DNA of 64,000 nucleotides from Pseudoalteromonas rubra (GTDB taxonomy: Bacteria; Pseudomonadota; Gammaproteobacteria; Enterobacterales; Alteromonadaceae), in contig NZ_PNCJ01000017.1 of NCBI RefSeq assembly GCF_005887115.1, positions 248,001 to 312,000 on the forward strand. Direction: 5' to 3'. The notes beneath the pieces were generated by a model. That model was given only the letters and a program-made list of their open reading frames with translations, was not told where the DNA came from and ran no database searches. A program made the translations under genes and the position numbers. This document shows positions 1 through 8,233 of the stretch, one piece after another (within the stretch, counting starts at the first letter, position 1; every line of letters starts with the position of its first letter).

Positions 1-611
1 ATCCTAAGGCGGCCATCTTCACGCGTGAATCTATAAAGGCGCAGGAGCGAGAACAAATAGCTCGCTTATCTGAAGAGTTACGAAAGGATATAGCAGCAAA
101 AAGCTTCCAAAAATCAATAGGCTCAAACTCACTGAGCTACAGTGAAACGAATAAGCTGCTGAATGACTTAGCTAATGTATCTGCAGTTGGTCGCTTGGTC
201 ATTGATTTGCAGAGTATCATGAGTCAGGCAGACTCCCTGACTCTGCAAGAAGGTGACGCTCTTTATGTACCTGGCAAGCGAGACTCCGTCTCGATTATTG
301 GTGAGGTAAATTATAGTTCTTCACACTTGTTTAAGCCTGGGGTCTCCATTGAAGAATATATCAATCTGAGTGGTGGTGTGAGAGATCGTGCCGATGAAGA
401 GAAGATCTATGTCATAAAAGCCAATGGTGCAGTCCTTATTCCTGACCGGGGATCATGGTTTGCCGTGAATAACCACGCTGGATTGGAAGCGGGTGATACT
501 ATTGTTGTACCTATGGACTCCTCATATATGGATAACTTAACCCTGTGGAGTACAGCAACACAAATTTTCTACCAATTGGGTGTTGGTGTAGCTGCAATTT
601 CAGGAATTTAA
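1..611 (+). CDS. Polysaccharide export protein with SLBB domains (3' part only)
   Basis: The reading frame is open from base 3, so the gene starts upstream of the window. The visible ~200 residues show a charged helical stretch (REQIARLSEELRKDI), then a beta-rich segment with the SLBB-like pattern 'GDALYVPGKRDSVSIIGEV...GGVRDRADEEKIYVIK' and a closing 'LEAGDTIVVPMD'. This fits the large periplasmic/outer-membrane SLBB export proteins (Wza relatives) that form or gate the polysaccharide channel. The stop overlaps the wecA start (ATGA-type junction at 609-613), so the two are translationally coupled in module 1. A second, complete Wza lies at 16493-17614, so the window encodes two export proteins. 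The family call is firm; the domain layout upstream cannot be judged. Confidence 0.85.
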   Translation, partial: PKAAIFTRESIKAQEREQIARLSEELRKDIAAKSFQKSIGSNSLSYSETNKLLNDLANVSAVGRLVIDLQSIMSQADSLTLQEGDALYVPGKRDSVSIIGEVNYSSSHLFKPGVSIEEYINLSGGVRDRADEEKIYVIKANGAVLIPDRGSWFAVNNHAGLEAGDTIVVPMDSSYMDNLTLWSTATQIFYQLGVGVAAISGI

Positions 612-1702
612 TGATTTTAGATAGTTTTCAATATATGAATGCGCTTGATTACTTTGAATTGTTTTTCATGGGTGTACTTGCTTCCGGTGCTTTGGTATTG
701 CTGATGCATAGGCTTGCAATACCTCTGGGCCTGATGGATGTCCCATGTGAGCGAAAGGATCATAATGGGCAAGTGCCTCTGGTTGGGGGAATGGCAGTTT
801 ACATTGCAACTGCAGTGATTCTGCTGTTTTATCAGCCGCACTCAGTGGATCGCGATCTATACTTGGTCGCTAGCGCTATTATTGTGTTCATTGGGGTACT
901 GGACGATAAATATGACCTTACGGTGAGATCAAGGTTGATTGGCCAGAGCTTAGTTGCACTCATTTTAATTGCAGGCTTGCAGAAGCACTTTTTCTCACTT
1001 GGAGACCTGTTCTCGATTGGTACTACAATCGAGCTATATTCTTTCGGTATTCCGTTTACGGTGTTGGCTGTGCTTGCGTTAATTAATGCATTTAACATGA
1101 TCGATGGCATTGATGGCCTGCTGGGATTTGTGTCTGCGGTATTCTATGGCTTTTTAGGCGTACAGGCGCTACTCAGTGGTAGTATTTACATCTTCATCAC
1201 TTGCTTAGTTTTGGTCGCTTGCCTGATCCCCTTTTTGGCTGCAAACTTAGGTTTCGCACCCGTTGGAAATAAAAAGATTTTTATGGGAGATGCAGGTTCT
1301 ATGTTTATGGGGTTGACTGTTGTTTGGTTGACAGTTGAGGCGACACAATCCTCTCAACCCATTGTCAGACCGGTTACAGTACTGTTTTTTGCTGCACTAC
1401 CTATCATAGATATGATTGCGATTATTATTCGACGTATCAAAAAAGGGAAATCTCCATTGGTTGCAGACAGAGATCATATCCACCACATCTTTATGCGGGG
1501 AGGGCTTTCTCCAAGACAGACTCTGCTTGTACTCGTCACGCTTTCTTTTATGAGTGCGTTTTTTGGCCTTATGCTAGAGCGCTTTAATGTACCTGATGTG
1601 CTTGTATTGGCCTCATTCATATGTTTGTGTGTGGCGTATAGCATAATGGTTCAACATTCATGGAAGTTTTGTCGGTGGTTAAGAAGCCACTTTACAAAGT
1701 AA
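611..1702 (+). CDS. wecA: WecA-type undecaprenyl-phosphate HexNAc-1-phosphate transferase
   Basis: Polytopic membrane enzyme of 363 residues that transfers GlcNAc-1-P (or a related HexNAc-1-P) from UDP-sugar to undecaprenyl phosphate, the first step of lipid-linked repeat-unit assembly. Visible family motifs are a DDKYD aspartate motif near residue 100, NMIDGIDGL near 160, and the histidine motif DRDHIHHIFMRGG near 287. About ten hydrophobic segments match the family. An upstream in-frame ATG at 545 would add 22 residues overlapping the preceding gene; the ATG at 611, overlapping its stop, is the natural start. It initiates module 1, while module 2 has its own unrelated initiating transferase at 37148. 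UDP-GlcNAc is the likely substrate, but closely related enzymes use other HexNAc. Confidence 0.9.
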   Translation: MILDSFQYMNALDYFELFFMGVLASGALVLLMHRLAIPLGLMDVPCERKDHNGQVPLVGGMAVYIATAVILLFYQPHSVDRDLYLVASAIIVFIGVLDDKYDLTVRSRLIGQSLVALILIAGLQKHFFSLGDLFSIGTTIELYSFGIPFTVLAVLALINAFNMIDGIDGLLGFVSAVFYGFLGVQALLSGSIYIFITCLVLVACLIPFLAANLGFAPVGNKKIFMGDAGSMFMGLTVVWLTVEATQSSQPIVRPVTVLFFAALPIIDMIAIIIRRIKKGKSPLVADRDHIHHIFMRGGLSPRQTLLVLVTLSFMSAFFGLMLERFNVPDVLVLASFICLCVAYSIMVQHSWKFCRWLRSHFTK

Positions 1703-1744
1703 TGTGGTACCCGCCGAAACTTTGAGAAAAATTATTCATTTCTA

Positions 1745-1771
1745 GCGAGTGGATTGGAACAATACACTCGC
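1745..1771 (+). repeat. Hairpin between wecA and wzz
   Basis: Perfect 7-bp inverted repeat GCGAGTG / CACTCGC with a 13-nt loop, in the 89-nt gap between wecA and the Wzz gene. No U-tract follows, so it is not a standard intrinsic terminator. It could attenuate or stabilise the operon transcript. Confidence 0.4.
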
Positions 1772-1791
1772 CAAACGAGCAGAGACAATTT

Positions 1792-2751
1792 ATGCATTTT
1801 GGTTCAGAAGAGACTGGAGATAACTTTTTTCTAGCTACACTAGTCAAATACCTAATATCTAAAAGTGTATACCTAATATCGGCAGGTGCTTTGTGCTTTA
1901 TACTTGCCATTTTCTATTCACTTCAATTGCCTAATATATACCAATCAGAAGCACTATTGGCACCTACTTCTAATGAATCCGCGAATGGAAATTTGGCCTC
2001 TTTGGCAGGTCAGTTTGGCGGGCTTGCGAGTATGGCTGGGATAAATCTCGGTGGTTCAAATCAACTAGATAAAACTAAGTTGGCTATTTCTATTCTAAAG
2101 TCTAAGCACTTTACAAATGAGTTCATAGAAAAAAGGGGAATTTTGCCCGAATTGATGGCTGCAAAGGCCTGGGATATGGACAGTAATACCATTATTTATG
2201 ATGAAGAGTTATACGATACTGAAAACAACAAATGGGTCAGAGTTGTTGAAAAACCTTTGAAACCTCGTCCTTCGCTTCAAGAAGCGTATGAAGTGTTTAT
2301 AGAGATTGTTGAAATTAAAGAAGATGCAGATGTGGGAGTGTTTACTTTGAGCGTTGAGCATGTCTCTCCTTACACTGCTAAACTTTGGGTTGATTGGCTC
2401 ATTGAGGATATCAATGAGCTAATAAAAAAGCGTGAAATGGACGAGGCATTGAGGAGTTCAGAGTATCTTCATGCTCAGTTAGAGGAAACGCAAGTCGAGG
2501 AGATGAGAGATGCTCTTTACAGGTTGATCGAGGAGCAGGCCAAGACAGTCATGCTTGCTCAAGTGCGTGAAGAGTATGTGTTCCAGACAATCGATCCAGC
2601 ATTAGTGCCAGAAAAGAAGCTAAAACCTAGCAGAGCACTTATCTGTATATTAGGCGGAATCATTGGGTTTGTATTGATGGCGTTATGTTTTACAGTCAGG
2701 TTTTGTATTGGTATTGCACCTAGTCCGCAGCAAGGCGAACGTCTGAGCTAA
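1792..2751 (+). CDS. wzz: Wzz-family polysaccharide chain-length regulator
   Basis: Inner-membrane co-polymerase of 319 residues that sets the modal length of Wzy-made chains. It has the expected topology: a hydrophobic segment near residues 25-45, a large periplasmic coiled-coil part containing the Wzz/GNVR region, and a C-terminal membrane segment near 283-303 preceded by a proline- and lysine-containing run (PALVPEKKLKPSRA). There is no tyrosine-kinase domain, unlike Wzc at 18063, so this is the O-antigen/ECA-type regulator. It lies between wecA and the dehydrogenase and should work with the Wzy-like protein at 8234. No strong ribosome binding site is seen before the ATG, so the exact start is less certain than the family. 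Confidence 0.85.
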   Translation: MHFGSEETGDNFFLATLVKYLISKSVYLISAGALCFILAIFYSLQLPNIYQSEALLAPTSNESANGNLASLAGQFGGLASMAGINLGGSNQLDKTKLAISILKSKHFTNEFIEKRGILPELMAAKAWDMDSNTIIYDEELYDTENNKWVRVVEKPLKPRPSLQEAYEVFIEIVEIKEDADVGVFTLSVEHVSPYTAKLWVDWLIEDINELIKKREMDEALRSSEYLHAQLEETQVEEMRDALYRLIEEQAKTVMLAQVREEYVFQTIDPALVPEKKLKPSRALICILGGIIGFVLMALCFTVRFCIGIAPSPQQGERLS

Positions 2752-2782
2752 ATTATAATTTTATGTCATAAAGGTCCCAGTG

Positions 2783-4066
2783 ATGAGTAGTTTTAACCAG
2801 TCTCCTAAGATTGCAATAATCGGTCTTGGCTATGTTGGCTTACCTTTAGCCGTTGAATTCGCAAAGAAATACGATTGCGTACTTGGCTTTGATATTAATT
2901 CGAGTCGCGTTAATGAGTTGCGTGAAGGGCATGATTCGACACTTGAAGTGTCAGATGAAGCGCTTGGTGCTGCTACATCTTTACGTTTTTCTGATGATAA
3001 GTCTGAACTCGCGCAGAGTACTGTTTATATCGTAACAGTGCCAACACCAATAGATGAAAGTAATAAGCCTGACTTGACCCCACTTAGAAAAGCATCTGAA
3101 ATGCTTGGGGCGTTTGTCAAAAAAGGGGACGTGGTTATTTATGAATCAACAGTCTACCCAGGTGCGACTGAAGAAGTCTGTTTACCGTTGATTGAAAAAG
3201 TATCAGGTTTAAAGTTTAATACCGACTTTTATGCAGGTTACTCACCCGAGCGGATCAATCCAGGTGACAAAGTAAACACCTTAACTAAAATCACTAAGAT
3301 AACATCTGGTTCGACACCTGCAGTCGCCGACTTTGTTGACGCGCTCTATGGTTCTATCATAGAAGCAGGTACGCACAAAGCGAGCTCTTTGAAAGTGGCT
3401 GAAGCAGCTAAAGTGATTGAAAACACGCAGCGGGACTTAAACATCGCAATCGTTAATGAGTTTGCAAAGATTTTTAACCGCCTAGGTATCGATACTGAAG
3501 AAGTTCTCAACGCTGCAGGAACAAAATGGAACTTCCTAAAATTCAAACCAGGTTTGGTAGGTGGTCACTGCATCAGTGTTGATCCTTATTATCTGACACA
3601 CAAAGCACAAGAAGTCGGCTATCGCCCTGAAGTTATTTTAGCTGGTCGCCGTATCAATGATGGTATGGGTGAATATGTTGCAACTCAATTAGTTAAAAAG
3701 CTCGCAAGCAAAAAAGTTCATATTGACGAAGCTAAGGTGCTGATCTTAGGCTTTACGTTTAAAGGTGATTGCCCTGATGTTCGCAATACTAAAATCATAG
3801 ATATAGTTAAAGAGCTTAAAGACTTTAATATGTCTGTTGATGTTTATGATGGATGGGCGAATCCAGAAGAGGTCAAACATGAATATGGTGTTGACCTTAT
3901 CAATGAATTGGAAGAGGGCAAATACGATGGCATCGTTCTGGCGGTAGATCATTCCGAATTAAAAGAAATGGGTGAAAAGAAACTACGCTCATTTGGAAAA
4001 GAAAACCACGTACTTTACGATGTTAAGCACGTATTGAAACCTTCAGAAGCTGATATTCGCTTGTAA
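2783..4066 (+). CDS. tviB: UDP-N-acetylhexosamine 6-dehydrogenase, TviB/WbpO type (copy 1)
   Basis: NAD-dependent enzyme of 427 residues oxidising UDP-GlcNAc (or UDP-GalNAc) at C6 to the uronic acid. It has an N-terminal Rossmann motif [14 protein letters not shown], the central NTQRDLNIA region, the catalytic cysteine in [14 protein letters not shown], and the C-terminal UDP-binding domain. The protein is near-identical to the copy at 20336-21613 (roughly 90 percent by eye), whereas third codon positions differ freely. An AAGG ribosome site lies before the ATG; a GTG three bases earlier is an alternative start. In copy 2 the following genes are wlbA-wbpD-wbpE; here they are lost except for scars at 4185-4452. 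GlcNAc or GalNAc specificity cannot be told from sequence. Confidence 0.92.
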   Translation: MSSFNQSPKIAIIGLGYVGLPLAVEFAKKYDCVLGFDINSSRVNELREGHDSTLEVSDEALGAATSLRFSDDKSELAQSTVYIVTVPTPIDESNKPDLTPLRKASEMLGAFVKKGDVVIYESTVYPGATEEVCLPLIEKVSGLKFNTDFYAGYSPERINPGDKVNTLTKITKITSGSTPAVADFVDALYGSIIEAGTHKASSLKVAEAAKVIENTQRDLNIAIVNEFAKIFNRLGIDTEEVLNAAGTKWNFLKFKPGLVGGHCISVDPYYLTHKAQEVGYRPEVILAGRRINDGMGEYVATQLVKKLASKKVHIDEAKVLILGFTFKGDCPDVRNTKIIDIVKELKDFNMSVDVYDGWANPEEVKHEYGVDLINELEEGKYDGIVLAVDHSELKEMGEKKLRSFGKENHVLYDVKHVLKPSEADIRL

Positions 4067-4184
4067 GGGAAGTGTCGGGCGATAACAAGTTCTGCAATAA
4101 CCGGTGTTGCTTGCCGTACCCTAATGGTATTCGGTGACGGAGTCAGGGGCTGTAATGGGTATCAATAATCGGGCAAGAATTCAG

Positions 4185-4232
4185 CGTACAGGCGAGCAGT
4201 GCCAGTTATATAGCGTTTTTTCAAGCAATTAG
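4185..4232 (+). pseudogene. C-terminal scar of a wbpD-like N-acetyltransferase
   Basis: Read in the frame ending at the TAG at 4230, this stretch gives RTGEQCQLYSVFSSN-stop. It aligns with the last residues [16 protein letters not shown]-stop of the intact WbpD at 22588-23163. The bases after the stop also resemble the wbpD-wbpE gap of the intact copy. Further upstream (about 4067-4184) the similarity fades and no reading frame survives. It therefore looks like the tail of a deleted or decayed wbpD directly ahead of the wbpE scar, in the same gene order as the intact cassette. The alignment is short and done by eye. Confidence 0.65.
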
Positions 4233-4251
4233 TTCTAAGAAGTAACCACGA

Positions 4252-4452
4252 ATGCAATGTATAGATTTAGCTGCTCAATGTACCCCAGTGGCGAAGTGCA
4301 AAAAAAAGAGGAGCCCGGCTATGGTTTATTATGGTACCTGCACGTATGAGCAGACTGCATTTGAAGCGCTGGATTACCAGCAGGGCTACTTCTCTGTGGC
4401 AGAAAAGTTAGCATCGTCTCTGTTTATCCAGCCAATGCATGGGTATCTGTAA
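4252..4452 (+). pseudogene. Internally deleted wbpE-like aminotransferase remnant
   Basis: The 66-codon frame starts MQCIDLAAQ, matching the WbpE start MQFIDLAAQ at 23184. It then jumps to a segment matching its last ~56 residues: MVYYGTC...QTAF.AL.YQ...AEKLA...PMHGYL. About 285 internal residues are missing, including the PLP-lysine region, so the product cannot be a working DegT/DnrJ/EryC1 aminotransferase. The frame happens to stay open, so a short peptide could still be made. The stop overlaps the start of the next glycosyltransferase (TAATG), and this coupling may be why the fragment persists. Together with the wbpD scar it shows that a tviB-wlbA-wbpD-wbpE cassette probably once stood here. 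Confidence 0.88.
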
Positions 4453-5615
4453 TGCATGTCGTTGTTTTACCCTCTTGGTATCCTGAGTTTCCGGGCGATA
4501 TTAATGGCTGTTTTTTCAGAGAGCAAGCAATAGCTTTAAATAAGGTCGTGCAAAAAGTCGGAGTATTATATCCTCAAATGCTAGGCTTCTCGGCACTAAA
4601 AAGTGGTTTAGGAAGACGTGAGATTGAAGTTGTCAATGATTCAGGGTTGCCGACTTATCGATATCACTTTACCAACACCGTGCCATATTTTGAAAAGATA
4701 ATTCATCGCGGGTGGCTGAAAAAGGGTGAAGCGCTTTTTGTTAAATATATTGAAGAGCATGGCATGCCTGATATTTTACATGCACACTCTTTATTCAAAG
4801 CCGGATTTTTGGCTCAGTATTTGAGTAGAAAATATAATATCCCTTTTGTTGTAACTGAGCATATTACTGCTTACGCAAGAGATAATATTAGTGGCAAAAA
4901 AATAACCCAAGCCAAGCCTGTGATAGAAAGTGCCAGCGCATGTATCGCGGTTAGTAACGAATTCAGTACCTTGCTGAACAGGACTTTCGTAACCAACAAA
5001 TGGCAATATATTCCCAATATTGTGAGTAACGACTTTTTGCTTCACCAGATAAACAGCGAGAAAACTAGCAAAGAAAACTTTCACTTTATCAATGTTTGTG
5101 CGCTTTTGCCGAAAAAAAGAGTCGATATATTGATAAAGGCTTTCGCGATCGCCTGTAAAACTCTTAATAATATTTCACTCGATATTGGTGGTGATGGCCC
5201 AGAAGCAACTCGATTGCAAGAATTGGTCACAGAGCTAGGGCTGAATGATAGGGTTTCCCTGCTTGGCAGTCTTACGAGAGATCAAGTAAAGGAAAAGATG
5301 TATGAGGCTGACGTGTTTGTTCTGTCCAGTGAATACGAGACATTTGGCGTTGTGGTTGTAGAAGCTTTGGCACTAGGAAAGCCTGTGATAGCCACAAAAT
5401 GCGGTGGTCCAGAAACAATTGTTAGCAACGAAGTTGGTACTCTCATTGAAAAGAATTCACCTGAAGCTATGGCTGAAGCTATGATACAGATGTACAGACA
5501 GTACGAAAAATTTGATAAATACGAAATCAGAGCCTACTGTGACAGGGAATTCAGCGAGCATTCTGTAGTCGGGCGCTTAGTCGAAACGTACCATACAGCA
5601 ATATCAAACAAATGA
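4452..5615 (+). CDS. Glycosyltransferase family 4 (GT-B fold)
   Basis: Retaining cytoplasmic glycosyltransferase of 387 residues, expected to add one sugar to the growing undecaprenyl-linked unit. The N-terminal acceptor half begins with VVVLPSWYP. The C-terminal half carries the donor-binding pattern GGDGPE..L near residue 258 and the EX7E-type motif SSEYETFGVVVVEALALGKPVIA near 292. It overlaps the wbpE remnant stop at its start and the flippase gene by four bases (ATGA) at its end, so it is embedded in the operon. Donor and acceptor cannot be deduced. If the polymer contains HexNAcA made by TviB, this is one candidate to transfer it. Confidence 0.85.
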   Translation: MHVVVLPSWYPEFPGDINGCFFREQAIALNKVVQKVGVLYPQMLGFSALKSGLGRREIEVVNDSGLPTYRYHFTNTVPYFEKIIHRGWLKKGEALFVKYIEEHGMPDILHAHSLFKAGFLAQYLSRKYNIPFVVTEHITAYARDNISGKKITQAKPVIESASACIAVSNEFSTLLNRTFVTNKWQYIPNIVSNDFLLHQINSEKTSKENFHFINVCALLPKKRVDILIKAFAIACKTLNNISLDIGGDGPEATRLQELVTELGLNDRVSLLGSLTRDQVKEKMYEADVFVLSSEYETFGVVVVEALALGKPVIATKCGGPETIVSNEVGTLIEKNSPEAMAEAMIQMYRQYEKFDKYEIRAYCDREFSEHSVVGRLVETYHTAISNK

Positions 5616-7063
5616 ACAAAGCAAAGCTCTTAGGCTATGCAATAGGCCCATTAGGTGCTGCTGCGCTCGGCTTTATATCACTCCCCTTACTTACCTGGTT
5701 TTATTCAGTTGAAGATGTTGGGAAAATTTCAATGCTTCTGCTGGCAATGAACTTTGGTATTCTTTTATTTTGTATAGGCTTAGATCAAGCCTACATCAGA
5801 GAGTATCATGAAGCAGAGTCCAAGCCAGCTTTACTCAAACTAACAAGTCTACCTCCGCTAATATTGCTCCTTTGCGTCGGATTCGCAATCTCAATGAGCG
5901 ATGTCACTGTGCTGGCTCGTTCCCTGTACGGCAGTGATAGCGCTCTGCTATCTATGTTGACAGTACTGTGTGTTGGATTCGCAGTGGTTTCTCGTTTTCT
6001 TTCTTTGATTTTGCGTATGCAAGAGCGTGCAATTGCTTTTTCAATGAGTCAATTGTTACCTAAAGCAATTTTCTTGATTTGCATACTCATTATTATTGTT
6101 GGGGGCTTTGCCCAAGATGACCACAGCCTCATTGGTGCACAGTTTGCGTCTGTGAGCGCCGTTTTTCTCATATTGATATGGTCAACAAAAACCGAGTGGC
6201 TTGCAGCTTTTACTGCCAAAAGTAATCAATTCGATTTGTATCCTTTACTCAAGTTCAGCATACCGCTTATGTTAGGTGGATTTGCGACTTGGGGCCTTTT
6301 GGTGATGGACAAGGTCTTTTTACGCAGTATGTCATCATTTTCTGAGTTAGGTGTCTATTCAGTGACTGTAAGTGTTGCCGCAGTTGCTAGTATATTTGCC
6401 AGTATTTTTAACCTAGTATGGTCACCACTGGTGTATAAATGGACTGCTGAATGTGAGGAAAATACGTCGTTTGATTATGATAAAATAGACGATATTGCGG
6501 AACATCTACTGGCAGCGATCTTTTTTGTTGCTACTATCGCGGGAAGCTTTTCCTTTATATTACCTTATTTCTTACCTGACGAGTATAGTGCTATACAAAG
6601 TCTGATTGTGGCATGTTTGATTGCACCTTTGTTTTATACTTTGTCGGAAACGACAGCTGTAGGAATTACACTTGCCAGAAAAACTCATCTTTCAATGTGG
6701 GCCTCTGTCCTTTCTTTAATGGTAAATGCCGCTGGTAACTATTTTTTGGTCGCGGAGTATGGTGCGCTGGGTGCCGCCATTGCGACGGCAATAGCTTTTT
6801 CAGTGTTCTACGTTTTGCGCACAGAGTTTTCAAAACGAGTGTGGCGTAAAATGCCTACAGCTAGGGCCTATACCACTATAATTGGCCTGCTTGTAGTTTC
6901 TATCCTACATTGCACTGTGTGGTATCAGAGTGCTGTGGGGAATTTAGTCTGGGCAGGCGCTTTCATCTTAGGACTATTTACTTTTAGAAAGTCAGTTTCT
7001 TTATTTTGGGCAGAGCTTAAGAAAGCATTTCAATCCAGACTCTCAAAAGTTCAAGAAGGTTAA
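5612..7063 (+). CDS. wzx: Wzx-type lipid-linked oligosaccharide flippase (module 1)
   Basis: Very hydrophobic 483-residue protein with about 12-14 predicted membrane segments across its length, typical of the MOP/PST flippases that move the undecaprenyl-linked repeat unit across the inner membrane. The N-terminus (LLGYAIGPLGAAALGFISLPLLTWFYSVEDVG) has the usual family pattern of a first helix followed by a conserved 'LLTWFYS.EDVG' turn. The start overlaps the preceding glycosyltransferase by four bases. It pairs with the polymerase at 8234. A second, distinct flippase belongs to module 2 at 24250. Wzx proteins diverge fast, so the assignment rests on topology, the N-terminal pattern and context. 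Confidence 0.85.
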   Translation: MNKAKLLGYAIGPLGAAALGFISLPLLTWFYSVEDVGKISMLLLAMNFGILLFCIGLDQAYIREYHEAESKPALLKLTSLPPLILLLCVGFAISMSDVTVLARSLYGSDSALLSMLTVLCVGFAVVSRFLSLILRMQERAIAFSMSQLLPKAIFLICILIIIVGGFAQDDHSLIGAQFASVSAVFLILIWSTKTEWLAAFTAKSNQFDLYPLLKFSIPLMLGGFATWGLLVMDKVFLRSMSSFSELGVYSVTVSVAAVASIFASIFNLVWSPLVYKWTAECEENTSFDYDKIDDIAEHLLAAIFFVATIAGSFSFILPYFLPDEYSAIQSLIVACLIAPLFYTLSETTAVGITLARKTHLSMWASVLSLMVNAAGNYFLVAEYGALGAAIATAIAFSVFYVLRTEFSKRVWRKMPTARAYTTIIGLLVVSILHCTVWYQSAVGNLVWAGAFILGLFTFRKSVSLFWAELKKAFQSRLSKVQEG

Positions 7064-7070
7064 TAGAGCT

Positions 7071-8219
7071 ATGAATGACATAAATTTAGTAATCATTATT
7101 TATAGTAACCTTTCGGTAGGAGGTGGGGGGAGGGAGACCTGGTTGGCAAACTTTACTCACTCTACTGATATATTGAATAGCTTCAAGTCAGTTACCGTCT
7201 TGAATGCAGCTTCCTGCTTTGAGCAGGGGACACCGATTGAGTTTCCTGAACAAGTGAACCATAAAAGCGTTGACGTTGCCCCTTTTAACAATGTAAAGCG
7301 TATTGCCACATTTGCGTCCTTTTGCTCTGAGTACATAAAAGCGCAAGACAAAGCGCAAGAGAAACAAGTAGTAATATGCCTTGGCTCGTATATTGAGAGC
7401 ATTGCAGGTTACTTTGCTTGTCGTGGAACACATGCCTACCGAATTACTTGGATCCGTGGGATCTTAGAAAAAGAACTGGCACAAAGGCACTCAGGTTTCA
7501 TGCTGGAAGTATTCAAAAAGCTAGAGGTATTGCTGCTGAAAAGAAATGAGCTGGTCTTATCCAATGGGCAGGATACCGCAGATTTCTATTTAGCAAAGAA
7601 AATACCTTCGAAAGTTATAAACAATGGTATATACCTTGATAAATTCAGCCAGGCTCAATGCGGGGATAAAATCAGGTTAGGTTTTGTAGGGCGGCTAAAT
7701 TTAGAAAAAGGTATCGATTACTTTATTGCATGTTTGGAAGAGCTCAAAAATCAAACGGATATTGAAGTGTTGGTTGCTGGTGATGGATTTGAAAAGGAGT
7801 CATTACTAGAAATAAAGGAAAAATTGAAGGGTTCTGTAAATATTCAGTATTTAGGGGTTGTAGATAACCATCAGGTACCTGAGCTGTTGGCCAAACTAGA
7901 TGTCAGTTTTCACTTAACAGGTACTAAAATCCTGGGAGGAGGAGGGGTATCTCACTCGCTTATTGAGGCAATGGCATCAGGGAATAGAATTGTTTGTTGG
8001 GACAATGAAATATTCAGGCAAGTGCGAGGGTTTAGTCATTTCTTTGCAGCCAGAGAAGAGGATTTGGAAGACCTAAAGTTATGTTTAGAAAAGGCCATTA
8101 CGCAAGCACGAGAGCAGAAGTCAGCTGCGGCTGAGATGGTTGAGGCCGTGAAAAATTACTCTTTTCAGAGTCACGTTAAGCGATTTTTATCAATTGTGAC
8201 AGACAACGTAAAACTATAG
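7071..8219 (+). CDS. Glycosyltransferase family 4
   Basis: GT-B type transferase of 382 residues. The N-terminal half has a glycine-rich loop typical of the acceptor domain (SVGGGGRETW, residues ~13-22). The C-terminal half shows LGFVGRLNLEKGIDYFI near 203 and a donor-site region GGGGVSHSLIEAMASGNRIVCWDN near 288, with a conserved glutamate in the EX7E position area. It sits 8 bases after wzx and 15 before the polymerase gene, in the same operon. It probably adds a sugar to the module 1 repeat unit; the sugar is not identifiable from sequence. Confidence 0.82.
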   Translation: MNDINLVIIIYSNLSVGGGGRETWLANFTHSTDILNSFKSVTVLNAASCFEQGTPIEFPEQVNHKSVDVAPFNNVKRIATFASFCSEYIKAQDKAQEKQVVICLGSYIESIAGYFACRGTHAYRITWIRGILEKELAQRHSGFMLEVFKKLEVLLLKRNELVLSNGQDTADFYLAKKIPSKVINNGIYLDKFSQAQCGDKIRLGFVGRLNLEKGIDYFIACLEELKNQTDIEVLVAGDGFEKESLLEIKEKLKGSVNIQYLGVVDNHQVPELLAKLDVSFHLTGTKILGGGGVSHSLIEAMASGNRIVCWDNEIFRQVRGFSHFFAAREEDLEDLKLCLEKAITQAREQKSAAAEMVEAVKNYSFQSHVKRFLSIVTDNVKL

Positions 8220-8233
8220 AGAACATTGTACTT

